Shown piece by piece: positions 42,191 to 53,106 of a stretch of 64,000 nucleotides of DNA. A program made the translations under genes and the position numbers. Location of the stretch: contig NC_066322.1 of assembly GCF_022539315.1 (NCBI RefSeq), forward strand, positions 17,928,765 through 17,992,764, read 5' to 3'. The notes under the pieces are model-generated. The model ran no database searches, was not told the origin of the DNA, and was given only the letters and a program-made list of their open reading frames with translations. The first letter of the stretch is position 1. Each line of letters starts with the position of its first letter. The DNA is from Serinus canaria (taxonomy: Eukaryota; Chordata; Aves; Passeriformes; Fringillidae).

Positions 42191-42235
42191 TATATTCTTC
42201 CTCAAAAAATAGGACATTTTTTGAGGAACAATGTA
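42191..42235. repeat. Strong hairpin: 13-bp perfect stem plus an imperfect extension
   Basis: TTCCTCAAAAAAT (42198-42210) pairs exactly with ATTTTTTGAGGAA (42216-42228) across the five-base loop AGGAC. Beyond one C/C mismatch the stem continues through TATATT at 42191-42196 against AATGTA at 42230-42235, with a single T/G pair in that part. Overall about 19 of 20 positions pair, counting the T/G. The arms are too short for a typical animal microRNA precursor, which usually spans 60-80 nt. A foldback remnant is the simplest reading. Confidence 0.85.
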
Positions 42236-42442
42236 CATGATTTGATCTAATTAATGGAGTACTTCTTTCTGATTTCAGAAGATACAGTAGGATTTTTTTA
42301 AAAGGGTATACATGCTCTCTAACCAGACAGAAATTGCATTTGATTACTAAAACTACAATGCCATAAATGTAGCACCTACAGAGAAACTTTTTCAAATATC
42401 TCTAGAATACCATAATATCTCAAAATTAAAATGTAAAATCCT

Positions 42443-42599
42443 CGCAATGAAATGACATCAAATACATTTCACAAGACAATTGTCGCATACATTCAGCGAG
42501 AGTTATTAGCTGGCACGCGAAGACTTGGAATAATTTCCATCGCACTTCCATCCAACTGTAAGCTTGACGCATTACCTTGGAAGAATGCCACGTTTCCCG
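42443..42599. promoter_or_regulatory. CpG-retaining block, possible enhancer
   Basis: Nine CpG dinucleotides fall within 157 bases (42443, 42484, 42497, 42516, 42518, 42541, 42568, 42591, 42598), while neighbouring kilobases have very few. The block is not otherwise GC-rich and matches no repeat I know. CpG loss by deamination makes such clusters stand out in methylated vertebrate DNA, so this may be an unmethylated or strongly constrained element. The function is inferred. Confidence 0.35.
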
Positions 42600-43428
42600 C
42601 TGTGCTAAACTTACTGAAACAAATAGGAAAGCAGCATTGCTGTGTTACATCCCTGCTTTACTATTGTGTAATTGGACCACACTACAGGAACAGCACTTTA
42701 TATTACAAACATTGAGTTACCATTATCAACTTGTGGCTTCGTGCTCCCACAAAAGCAATGAATTCTTGTTTTACATCAAGAATGAAATGAGTATGATAGA
42801 AGAGAAAATATTAGGGGAAGTTGCATTTCAAGGCTCTGTTTTCAGTTTTAGTTTGAAAACAAAATAAATTTTATGTGTTATGACATTGCTATACTAGCAA
42901 GAGAAAGAATAGTTAGCAATGCAAATAGCAAAAAGATTACTTATAGCTTTCCAAATTAAAGTCTTCATTCATCCAATGTACCCAAATAGAATAAAGGAAT
43001 AAAAATTGATCATAGAAGCAGGGAGCTAGTTTTACACTTACTGAAACAGATCTATTTCAGGTAAGAAAAACGGGAAAAATTCATTCTGTATAGTCCCTGC
43101 TCATTAAATGCCTTCCTGTAGTATAAAAGGAAAATCAGGGATTTCATCTGTAGTTGGGTGAAGAGTGGGTCTCTCTCTTCTGAGGTGATAACCAGCCTTT
43201 CCCTATGATTCTGCCCACAGAGGGATTTGTGCCTAGAATGTCGACATCTCTAATTGTGGAAGATACCTGAACATGACTGTGTCTATGAGCAGCGTGGCCC
43301 AGAAGCAGAGGGTTTCTACGACAAAACAGCTGGCATTAAGCCTGACATAACCCTCCCTGTAAAGTTCTTATTTCAGCTCACTTCTAACCTAGTCCTGTAG
43401 GCTTGAGCAAGTGCCATCCATGGACATG

Positions 43429-43707
43429 CGTGTCCCTGAAGCTTCCCTGTGCCAGCTCCCTGTGCCAGCCACGCCAGGGACAGCAGGGCAGCCCTCACCT
43501 GCCTCGGTGCAGCAGCGCATCCTGGCCCGGCACGCGCTGCCCTGCAGCCCTTGCACAGCTGGTACCGGCGTCCGGAGGTGACACCGAGCACCTTACAGGC
43601 AGGCCGTGACTGAACGTGTGACTCACACAGGAGCCATTTGTGCTTCTCCAAGTACCCAGAGAGAAGCCGTGCCACGTGCTGCTCCTTGTGCAGCTGCACC
43701 TCAGCGC
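43429..43707. promoter_or_regulatory. CpG-rich island inside DPYD intron 3
   Basis: I count 16 CpGs between 43429 and 43707. GC is about 66% over 43441-43680 (158 of 240), against an AT-rich background. With 14 CpGs in those 240 bases, the observed/expected ratio is near 0.54 if C and G are equal, close to the usual 0.6 cut-off. A short tandem of CCCTGTGCCAGC occurs at about 43445-43469. The open frames here, including 108 codons on the minus strand (43373-43699), show no known domain. It could be an alternative promoter, an antisense RNA promoter or a GC-rich repeat I do not recognise. Confidence 0.45.
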
Positions 43708-44259
43708 AGGATGAAAGATCAACTCAAGAAACATCTTCTGTTTAGGCTACTGCAGCCACCTAGCCAGCAGCTCTCAGCCATGCTGCCACAGCTCTCTTTA
43801 GTGGAACACACTCAGCGCAGACAGAATCTCTTTTAAATATGTAACCATTCCTGGTAAAGTATTTTTAAACAGCTCTGTATAGTTCTTTAATTACAAGAAC
43901 AATTCCCACCCCAATTAAATATTTAATCTGAGAAGCTACAAGGGAATACCCTTCAGGACAGAAGGGGGTTAACAGCACCAGCAGTTGCCATTCAAGCAAA
44001 TTCGTAATGAGAAGACTGAGGGGTGGATACTGAGAGGCACAGCCCAACATGTAACAGCCAGCCATGAGCCAAGCAAGCCACTGTAGCTCCCTGGGAACAG
44101 AAACTGTTCTGCACGTGCTCAAGCGCATCTTCTCTTCATTAGAAAAAACAGCGATAAGCAAGAAGAGGCACTAGGAAAACCACTTTTTGAACAATCAGGA
44201 AGATATATAAGGTATGATAAAGAGAAAAATTATCTTATACATATATTTTTTTCTATTTT

Positions 44260-44283
44260 AAAACACTCCTCAAAGAGTGTTTT
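44260..44283. repeat. 9-bp perfect hairpin
   Basis: AAAACACTC (44260-44268) and GAGTGTTTT (44275-44283) are exact reverse complements around the loop CTCAAA. It lies just outside the inverted-repeat element at 44337-44584. Confidence 0.8.
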
Positions 44284-44336
44284 CTTGTCTTTTTGGTAAT
44301 ACTGTCAGATATCAACTTAAAAATTTTTTTCTTCAC

Positions 44337-44584
44337 TTGTCACATTAAAAATTACAAAGGAAATGGTTGGTTAATACTAATTAATGACCACAAATGTGGA
44401 AAAATCTTCAAAAGGCAAAATAGTGGTAAGAAAAATATTTGTGGCATTAATCAGTACCATTAAACACTACTATTTGATAGTAGTAATAAAAGTAATAGTC
44501 TTTATAAAGATAGAAGCTGTAATGACTATTAAATGAAAAAGTACTATATATAGTAATAGTAATCCCTAATTTTTAATGTGACAA
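44337..44584. mobile_element. Inverted-repeat element with perfect 18-bp arms, about 248 bp
   Basis: TTGTCACATTAAAAATTA (44337-44354) is matched exactly in reverse complement at 44567-44584. The 212 bases between are AT-rich and contain nested palindromes: ACTACTAT/ATAGTAGT around TTG (44466-44484) and the 14-bp palindrome TACTATATATAGTA (44542-44555). An 18-bp perfect match at this spacing is very unlikely by chance. There is no coding capacity, and I could not find a target-site duplication. It may be a decayed MITE or a local inverted duplication. Confidence 0.5.
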
Positions 44585-45848
44585 TAGTAGAAATATTAAA
44601 TACTATCAAAAATAGGACTTTAAAAAGTAGTCATACTATTTTAAAGTAACCTACTTGTTTTAAAAGATTGTTGTATTGTAATGGTATCAGATTATAAATC
44701 AAGTCTTTCGTAAGTATTCTGATGGAAATCACATTATAATTCTTTCCATTACATTCCATTCCATATACAGATCAACTATTAAAATTCACTTAAATGGGCG
44801 CAATTCTATGGTGATATTTAGAATCGTTCAGGATTTATTTTACAGAAGAGACCATTTTTTTTTCTTCCTGGGGACAAAAGAAACCCAACAAAACAACAAC
44901 AAACCACAAAAACCACAAATCACCTTAACTTTTGGTATTGGACCAAACCAGAAGGAGAAGCTGAACAACCTAAATACACTAAATACATACAAATTGAAGC
45001 CTTCTGCAAATGCCTGCTCCACAAAGAACTTTGTCACTGCCAATACTCTGTGCACCTTACAAAGCACACCCTAGATTAGCATTCAAGATGGCAGGAGGAG
45101 TCACTCCAGAATTGTTCGTTCCTTTATTCTCTGCCACAACTCTTATGTTTGTCTCACTCTGTAAGAAGCTCCTCCGTTCAAATTGTTGACTGAGACCCTA
45201 ACCTTCCTCAGTCCTAGAAATGCCTCGAGATTTAGTAGCCTTGCCTTAGGCACTAGCAGTGAAAGCCTCTAGGTGGACTCCTGAAAAACAAAGTGGTCTA
45301 GGGCTTAAATGGCTGCCCATAAGCTTTTCAACAGCAAGCTCCAATGAAACAGATTCCTATGTAAAGTATCTTTGTTCTGAAGAAATAAGGATGGGAAATT
45401 GTTTCTGTTAAATTTTGTATCCAGTTAGTTAAATGTATGGTACTGATCCCAGTGTATCTTAACAACTGTCTCACTGAAAAAAGTCTAATACACTTTACAG
45501 TCTTACCTTCAATAAGCAGGTTGATTCCATTAGAACATTAAATTTAGATAATCTTTTCTTGGTCTCCCGAACAGCCTCAAGTAAATAAACAGTACTTAAA
45601 TCCAGAAGTCTACAGGGGAAGGACAGATTAATTCTGATGGAAGGTGAATATCTTAGGGCACAGCTGGACCCACAGTTTAATCTCTGAAACATCCTCACCC
45701 CAACATGCAAAATATTTCTAGGAAAATGAATGTTTGCTCTTACATCCCAAAACCGCAATAGTCAGTATAAAGCTAGAACTCTTGAGAGGCAGCAAAAAAA
45801 GTAGCAGTAGCTAATAATAGTCATTATAACCAAGGGGTTCTAAACACA

Positions 45849-46347
45849 TGTCATGGTTTAACCCCAGCCAGCAACTAAGCCTCACCAAGCCACTCATTCA
45901 CACTTTCCTGATGGAATAAGGAAGTGAATTGGAACAGTAAAAGTGAAACCTCATGGGTTGAGACAAAAATCAGCTGAGTAGGTAAAGCAAAAGCTGCATA
46001 TGCAAGCAAAGCAAAACCAGGAATGCATTCACTATGTTACACTGTGTCTTGGGAAGAGACAAAAGATCATAGCACTGAAAGTCTACCCCATCGTTCTTCC
46101 CATACCTCCATACCTGTCTGGGATATCCCTTGGGTCAGTTGGGGTCAGCTGTCCTCGCTGTGTCCCAACTCCTTCTGCACTCCTGGCCCCCTTGCTGGGG
46201 GGTAGGGTGAGGATGCTGAGTAAGTGCTGCTCAGCAATAGCTAAAACATCCCTGTGTTATCAACACTGTTTTCAGCACAAATCCAAAACACAGCCCCAGA
46301 GCAGCTGCTATGAAGAAAGCTAACTGTATCCCTCCCAGATCAGCACA
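45849..46347 (-). mobile_element. Solo LTR of an avian endogenous retrovirus
   Basis: The segment runs from TGTCATGGTTTAACCCCAGC to CAGCACA and resembles a common bird LTR family throughout: GCAACTAAGC, then CAAGCAAAGCAAAACCAGGA, then TCAGTTGGGGTCAGCTGTCC, then GTGTTATCAACACTGTTTTC. I place the LTR sense on the minus strand, because in related copies the TATA-like element reads that way. In this copy that TATA-containing part is missing or unrecognisable. No internal viral genes flank it, so it is a solo LTR left by recombination. I think it is ERVL-class, but the exact family name needs a repeat library. No clear target duplication was seen. Confidence 0.85.
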
Positions 46348-49300
46348 CCACCATAATCAGAAAAGAAAATAATTACCTGGCAACAATCAACATACAATGG
46401 AAGGACACACTACCTAATAAAGCAATTTTCAATGACGATTGTATTTTTTCCTCAAGCTCTTCGCTTTGCTTTGTATCCTAAACTCTAAAAAGAATGTACT
46501 TAAACACACCCATTGCAACGGAAAGTCCAAGGACAACACAAAGGAGGAAAAAGGATTATACTTTGTCAGACTTTTGAGAACTACAGTAAATGTCTGAGAA
46601 AAATAAGTGCAGATATATCTAAAACAGCATTTTTAAAGACAGACTGGTTTCTAACTGTAGACAAAACTGTAGGAAATGGCCTTTGTTAAATACATGTGGA
46701 ATGTGGTACTCTCAGTAGGCTGGCTACAGATTAAACTAATGACTTCTACATAAAACAGCATGAGCTTCAACATCTTCCACTAAAACATCTAGATGACTTT
46801 GTTGCCAAAGCTGCAACAGGCCCAGCTTCTGTATACATCCCCAGCATTCACTGTGGTTTAAAATGGTAAAATGAATCCTTCTACGTAAACCATCCAAAGC
46901 CCTGCAACATAAAAATCAAGCATCAATAATCTACAAAAAGCCATAGCTCATAACAAAACCACCAGAAAATTTTCCTCTCTCATATCTGTACTTTTTTTTT
47001 TACATTTCTATTTAATGAACCAAAACCTTTTCTGAAGTGTACAGGCTGGTAGTCCATATTGTATACATCGTCTCTCTGGCAATTCAGAACACATCTTCCT
47101 GAATGGTAATGGTAGCAAAGAACACATTTCAGAAATATTTTCAAACTTTGCATTTTAAAAAATAACAAAGAGGGATCCCATGGAGTGAACTCAAAATTCT
47201 GTAGTGTAATTTTCTACTCTGTTTGCATGAGTGGCTGTTAGTCACTGAAAGGTACGACGCTGCACCCCCTACATGCCACCTTCAGAGTCTTTGTGGTAAA
47301 CCATCTGTCACAGTGGTTTTCAAAATCTCTTTTACCACCAACATCAGAAAACATCTCCTGCAGTTTGTTGAAAACCAAATTTTGACTGTTATCCAATTCT
47401 TTTCTTTAAACCATAAAACTAAATGGTTCCAAAAACAAAACTAGGCTGTCCTCAGTGGAAGTGACAAAAAGTAGGGTTTTTTTTCCTCTCTGAAATACTT
47501 CTTGGGAATACTACACACAAATTTAGAAACATTGTATTTACCATGCTCAGAATAGACCCAAAGCATATTTCAGTCACGGTATACAGATAAAAGAGCATAT
47601 GAAAGACTTACAAGATTTTATCAAAAATCTTCATGTAAGATGCTTCCTAAAGCACATTTCAGTATATCAACAAAAGTAGCAATTATAATGCAGTTTCCAA
47701 ACCTGTAGATTTTTTTTTTTTGCTATTTTGATCACAATGCTTTTGTTCTATATCCATGTACAAGTTATATACACTACAAACATAATTCAAACCTCTGATG
47801 TAAAATAACTGCAAATCTACATTGCCAATTGGAATAGCAAAAAAAATCAATATCCATTCATACTTGCCATTCAGAAACATAATCAGTGAAAGTTGTATTT
47901 GTCAGTTTATCCTGGCTAGGTGACTAAAGGAACAGTCAAAGGAAAACAATCTAACTTATCTTAATCTCCTCCCCTGTAACATCTAAATAAACCAGCCTAT
48001 AATTGGACAAAAAAAAAAAAAAAAACCTCATAAATTTAAAATAAGAAATTAAATACAATACTTTGAACAAGGGATGTGCAGCAATCAGCTGACAAACTTG
48101 GAAATTCATTTCAGTTTTAAAATTTCTGGGGAAAGTATTATGAAGCTGATATTCAACTGAATATCACAATCAAGGCCAAAACAAGGTACTTTATAATTTT
48201 CATGATTTATACTTGGAAAAAAATATATAGGGCAATGCAGTTGCATTCTGTAGTGCAGAAGTTAAGCATTATCACTAATTTCACAAAATTTTCAGTGAGT
48301 GACGCCTGAAAAAATGGTCTTAACATGTATCAGAACCTTCTTTTTCTTTTTAATTGCAAAATGAAATATGAAGCTCTTTAATTCTCCACAGGAATGACAA
48401 AGACAATGTTAGTTCTAACAATTATCACAAAAATAATTACATTATTGTCATGGGTTCGTATATATGCTTGGTGTTACAGCTCTGCAGCATCTGTCTATAG
48501 ACAGAAATTATTCCATCATGGCCAGATTTGAGCAATTCATCCCAGGCTCTCAAAGGGTGGCTAGTAGGTGACTCAGAAGTTAGTTAGCCAACAAAGAGCA
48601 TGGTAAAATTGCATGGGCAGAACTTATCAGTGCCTTGTTAATGCCACTAAACAGCTTCTAGCACATAAGCAGCTTGGTTAGTCAGAGCTATCCTTATCCA
48701 GGGCAGCCTTGCACTGCGAAGGCATATGGCTAATGCTCCGACAGTGCAAGTGATGTTGGCAATCTGTTTGATCTGTAATGTAAACTAAGAATGATAGTGA
48801 AGTTCTGCTTTCAAAATGGCACTCAAAATTATAGCCACATGGGTTTTTATAATGGAAGTACTATTAAAAGTTCTCCAGTGCCTTAACATTCTGCATGCAT
48901 TTCTATGCAACACCAAACACGACTTGAAACACTAGCATTTTGCAGCATCTCATCCCCATATGCTGTTAATAATATGGTAAATTTATAAAATTGTGAAGAT
49001 GCATATATAGAAAATAAATTCCAAGGGGAGCAAGTTAAAGATTCCCTCAACTCCAGTTTTATGGCATTGTTTTTTTTCACTCTGAGAACACCTCTACAGC
49101 TAATTTTTTTACGGAAATCTCTAAGCCAAATGCAGTCTAAATAAGGGTCTAAATCAATAATCCAATCAGCAGCTTACCTAATTAATATGTCCTCTGTGGC
49201 AGAGAGTGTTTCTTTCTTGGTGCTGAGATAGATATATCAGAGGAACACAAGCTGGTCACCCAAGATGCAAAGTGTTGTTGCGGTTTGGAAGCAGCACAAC

Positions 49301-49494
49301 ATTTTTGTTAAATACATAAGAAGCAGTCACTTGCTTTTCTCCAAAAAGCATGCCCTAAGCAGCATTCAAGTGATTGCACTGGAGATAAATGTAAATATAG
49401 AAGGCAGAAGAGAAACTTGGTCTTACTCTCTCAGTCCCAAATAAACACACTAACACAAGCCTAGTGGCTACTTTCGTAGCATCACTAAGTTTGG

Positions 49495-50565
49495 AAAACA
49501 TTCCTGAGATCATTGAGACCAACCTTTGACCAAACACCACCTTGTCAACTAAACGACAGCACTAAGTGCCACATCCAGTTTTTCGTAAACACTTCCAGGG
49601 ACCTCCCTGAGCAGCCTGTTCCAATGCTTGACAACCCTTTCAGTGAAAAAATTCCTCCTGATGTCCAACCTGAACCTTCCCTGGCACAGCATGAGGCCAT
49701 GCCCTATTGTCCTATTTCTGTTTGCCTGGGAGAAGAGGCCAACCCCAATCTTGTTAATACCTCCTTGTGGGCAGCTGTAGAGAATGGTAAATTCTGCCCT
49801 GAGCCTCCTCCTCTCCAGACTAAACCCCAGCTCCTCAGCCACTCCTCACAGGACTCGCTCTCCAGCCCCTTCCCCAGCTCCGCTGCCCTTCTGCAGGCTG
49901 GCCCCAGCCCCTCAGTGTCTCCCCTGAGGTGATGGGCCCACAGCTGGGCACAGCTCTCCAGGTGTGCCCTCACTGGTGACAAGTACAGGGGCACTGCCCT
50001 GCTCCTGCTGGCCACACTATTCCTGATACAGGCCAGGATGCTCCCGGCCTTCTTGGCCACCTGGCTCATGTTCAGCTGCTGTCAACCAGCACCCAGGTCC
50101 TTTTTCCCTGTGCAGTTTTCCAGACACTCTTCCCCAGTCAGCAGCACTGCCAGGGCTGTTGTGACCCAAGTGCAGGATCCAGCGCTCCACCCTACTGAAC
50201 CTTACGCCATTGGCCTCAGCTCATCAATCCAGCCTGGCCAGATCCCTCTGCAGAGCCTTCCTGTCCTCCACCAGATCAATGCTCCCATCCAGCCTGGGAG
50301 TCTTTTGCGAACTTACTGGGGGTGCACTTTATCCCCTTGACCATACCATCTACAAAGACAATAAAAAGGACCAGGCCCAGAACTGGCCCCTGGGGGACAC
50401 CACAGGGGACTGGCTGCCTGCTGGATGCAGCAGCATTCCCGAATGCTCTGGGCCCGGCTGTCCAGCCAGTTCTTAACCCAGCAAAGGGTGCACCTGTCCA
50501 GGCCATGGGCTGCCAGCTTCTCCAGGAGAATGCTGTAAAATATTGAAGGCTTTATTGAAGTAGAG
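49495..50565 (-). mobile_element. 5'-truncated CR1 LINE with broken reverse transcriptase region
   Basis: About 1.07 kb of CR1 on the minus strand, with its 3' end at the low coordinate (CAAACACCACCTTGTCAACT region). Fragments of ORF2 are readable in several frames. The reverse transcriptase segment has GVPQG, then FAKD where active elements have an F/Y-x-DD motif (50300-50311). Next come SVASRSRAV near the middle and the C-terminal RLDIRRNFFTERVVKHWNRL. The pieces fall in different frames (50276-50506, 50313-50588, 49704-50069, 49549-49842), so frameshifts separate them. The lost catalytic Asp and the frameshifts show it is inactive. Confidence 0.95.
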
Positions 50566-51535
50566 AACTTTGTAATACTGGAATTCACTTTAAAGGCTTC
50601 TACCTCCTCAGAAGGATTTCTTTGAACAATCTCTGGGACCTGGACCAGGACACCCAGAAGCCTGTACTGAACTTAATTCACCTTCCCTTTGAATTTACCT
50701 GAGATTGGTCCTATCTTGCAGAACAGCTTAAGAACAATATAAGAAAGCAAAACCACATTTAACATGACATTTTCATTGTCCTTATCCATTATAATTCATG
50801 TCTGTGTTTCTCTAACTTTAGAGCTCTATGATACTTTTTAAAATGGGAAAACCAAGTTGCCTGACTTAGAACACAAATATGAACCCATATTTGCCCAATC
50901 TCAGGCCAGAGCCCTAACAAATTGGTTACTACGTGTTTTGCAGTTTGCACTGCAGACCTGTATTGTTTACATGCTTAAATTTCCAGCTTTTACTATGCAA
51001 ACTAATGAACGCTTTTGAAACCTTGGAACTTCTTACACTGCAGTTTTCTTGGGTTTTGCCCAGTCATAGAAACTATTTGTCAAATACATCTGAGAGTCTA
51101 GACCATATTAAAAGAAGCTTGATTATTACTAACCCCAGCTTGCACAGTTGTCAAGACAACAGTGAATATCATCATTAACAGAAACTGTTTCTAGCAAACT
51201 GGAAATCACAGTTGAAGCTTCACTCCCTTGTTCATATTATCTAAAACCATATGCAAATATATGAATGCAAAAGAAAATTCTAAATGAACTTTGGTATCTT
51301 TTATACTGATTTAAACAGATAAGCAAACTTTCCCATTTCAAAGTACAAATAAATATGTTTCAACTTTCCTTTAATAACAAGAAGACTACACAAAAATACT
51401 CAGCTTTAATTTTGACTTGCAAAGCTTTCACACATACTCAGTGTTCACAAGACAGACCATCTCCATATCCACCTACTCATAGGACCCATTTACGTATTAA
51501 CACCTCTCCAGCCTTGCTGATTGCTCACTGCCTTA

Positions 51536-51640
51536 ACCCACCATGGTGGCTTACCAGCTCAGTTGGTAGTTGCTCATAAGCAATGAGCAGCTCAGCAGCA
51601 GCAATGAGCATGAGCAGCTCAGTTGCACATAAGCAACTGC
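51536..51640 (+). repeat. Imperfect short tandem and inverted repeats rich in GAGCAGCTCAG
   Basis: The phrases GAGCAGCTCAG and AGTTGC(T/A)CATAAGCAA each occur twice, separated by AGCAGCAGCAATGAGCAT. It looks like a small local duplication with slippage of AGC units. Confidence 0.6.
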
Positions 51641-51814
51641 AACACTAGATTTGGAAAAACGTTTGATTTGAAATGCTACGGCTTCATTTGTCTGACACCA
51701 GGCTCATGAAATACACACTAGACACAAGTCTAGAACACATAGTAATGTATATACAGTGTTCAAAAGCAATCTACCACCTAATGAGTGGTGACTCTCTAAA
51801 GGGTTGGGCTGCTG

Positions 51815-52640
51815 TTGACAGGCTGGAGGAACAAGCCTGCCCAAACCACATTAAAAAACATACAAACAAAAACCAGCAAACAAACAAACCCACCATGAAA
51901 TCCTGCCCTTGGGGAGGAACAACCCCAGGCCCCAGTACAGGCTGCAAACAACCATCTGGAAATCAGCTTTGCAGGAAAGGCCCTGGGGGTCCTGAAGGAC
52001 AAGATGAACCCTGAGACAGTCCTTTCAGCAAAGGCCAGCAGCACCTGGGGCTGTGTCAGGTACAGCATTACCTGTAGGTTGAGCGTGGAGAGTCTTCTCT
52101 GCTGCCCAGTACTGGTGAGACAGATCTGGAGTGCTGTGCTGGGTCCCCCAGGCCAAGAGAAATGTACAGGAGGATATACAGGAGGGAGCCCAGCAAAGGG
52201 GCACTGAGGTGATTGAGGGGCTGAAATGTCTGCCATGTGAGGAGAGGCTGTCAGACCTGGGGACACACAGCCTTGAGCAGAGAAGGCTCAGGGGAGAATC
52301 TTACCAAATGTATAAATACCTGATGGGAGGAAACAAAGACAGAGCCAGACTGTTCTTAGCCATCCCCAGCAAAAGAGCAAGAAACAACAGGTACACGCTG
52401 AAGTGGAAGTCTGGCTTGGGTTTTTTTTTTTTTTGTTAAAGCGGGAGAGGGGAGGGTGTTGGCAGCTTTTTTGTTTGAGTTTTGCTGTTGTTTAATGCGA
52501 GGATGTTTGCCTACACAGTCTGCGAAACATCCATCCTGGAAGATATAAAAAAAACTTTGTTGGACACAGCCCTGAGCAACCTGCTCTACTTGACCCTGCT
52601 CTGAGCTGGAAAGACAGTCCAGATCAATCATCTGCAAAGC
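51815..52640 (+). mobile_element. Diverged CR1 LINE 3' portion
   Basis: Plus-strand sequence follows the end of CR1 ORF2 and its 3' UTR: GGGGAGGAACAACCCCAGGC, then CCTGGGGGTCCTGAAGGAC, then GAGGAGAGGCTGTCAGACC, then TATAAATACCTGATGGGAGG, and near the end CACAGCCCTGAGCAACCTGC. A poorly matching stretch with a T run and a G-rich patch sits at about 52420-52505. Frames are broken. The copy is antisense to DPYD and inverted relative to the CR1 at 49495-50565. Confidence 0.9.
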
Positions 52641-53080
52641 AGAGTATGCACAAGACAAGCCACATCAATGTGGGAAGAAAATATCTTATGTGCAATTATT
52701 AAATGATTTTTTTAAAAATTAAGTAGTCTTTATTTCATCTGTATTTTTTTTCATTTCCATTCTTGGTTGTGTTCTATAAGGCACATAAAATATTAGTATA
52801 CTGGCAATACATGTATAACCATACAAATTTGGGAGATGCATGCTCAAAAATATTTGGCTAGTATGCGATCAATAAAATGCAGAGACCACACATTTAGATC
52901 ATCTTCAACCTCCCAATTTCATCAATTCTGATTCTCTCTCTTGATGACAACAACAAATGCCTGTACACAGAATGAACAGATTCAGCAGGAAAAAGAATTC
53001 CTGCCTGCTATGTCTGCTGCTTTTTGAAATTTGTCCTTTTTAAACCCAGTAACTCACTAAACCTTATCTTAGTAATTTAA

Positions 53081-53106
53081 TAATATCTAATAATTATTAG
53101 ATATTA
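53081..53106. repeat. Perfect 26-bp palindrome without a spacer
   Basis: The half-site TAATATCTAATAA (53081-53093) is followed directly by its exact reverse complement (53094-53106). The bases just outside do not pair. It is wholly A/T except for one C and one G. Such a sequence can extrude as a cruciform, but no function is indicated. Confidence 0.85.

Noticed and set aside
44744..44764. ATTCC-like pentamer stretch, possible satellite
   Set aside because: Only a few imperfect units, too short to be a satellite array.
52131..52439. 102-codon plus-strand ORF, possible gene
   Set aside because: It lies inside a CR1 LINE copy and reads as part of the broken ORF2 C-terminal region.
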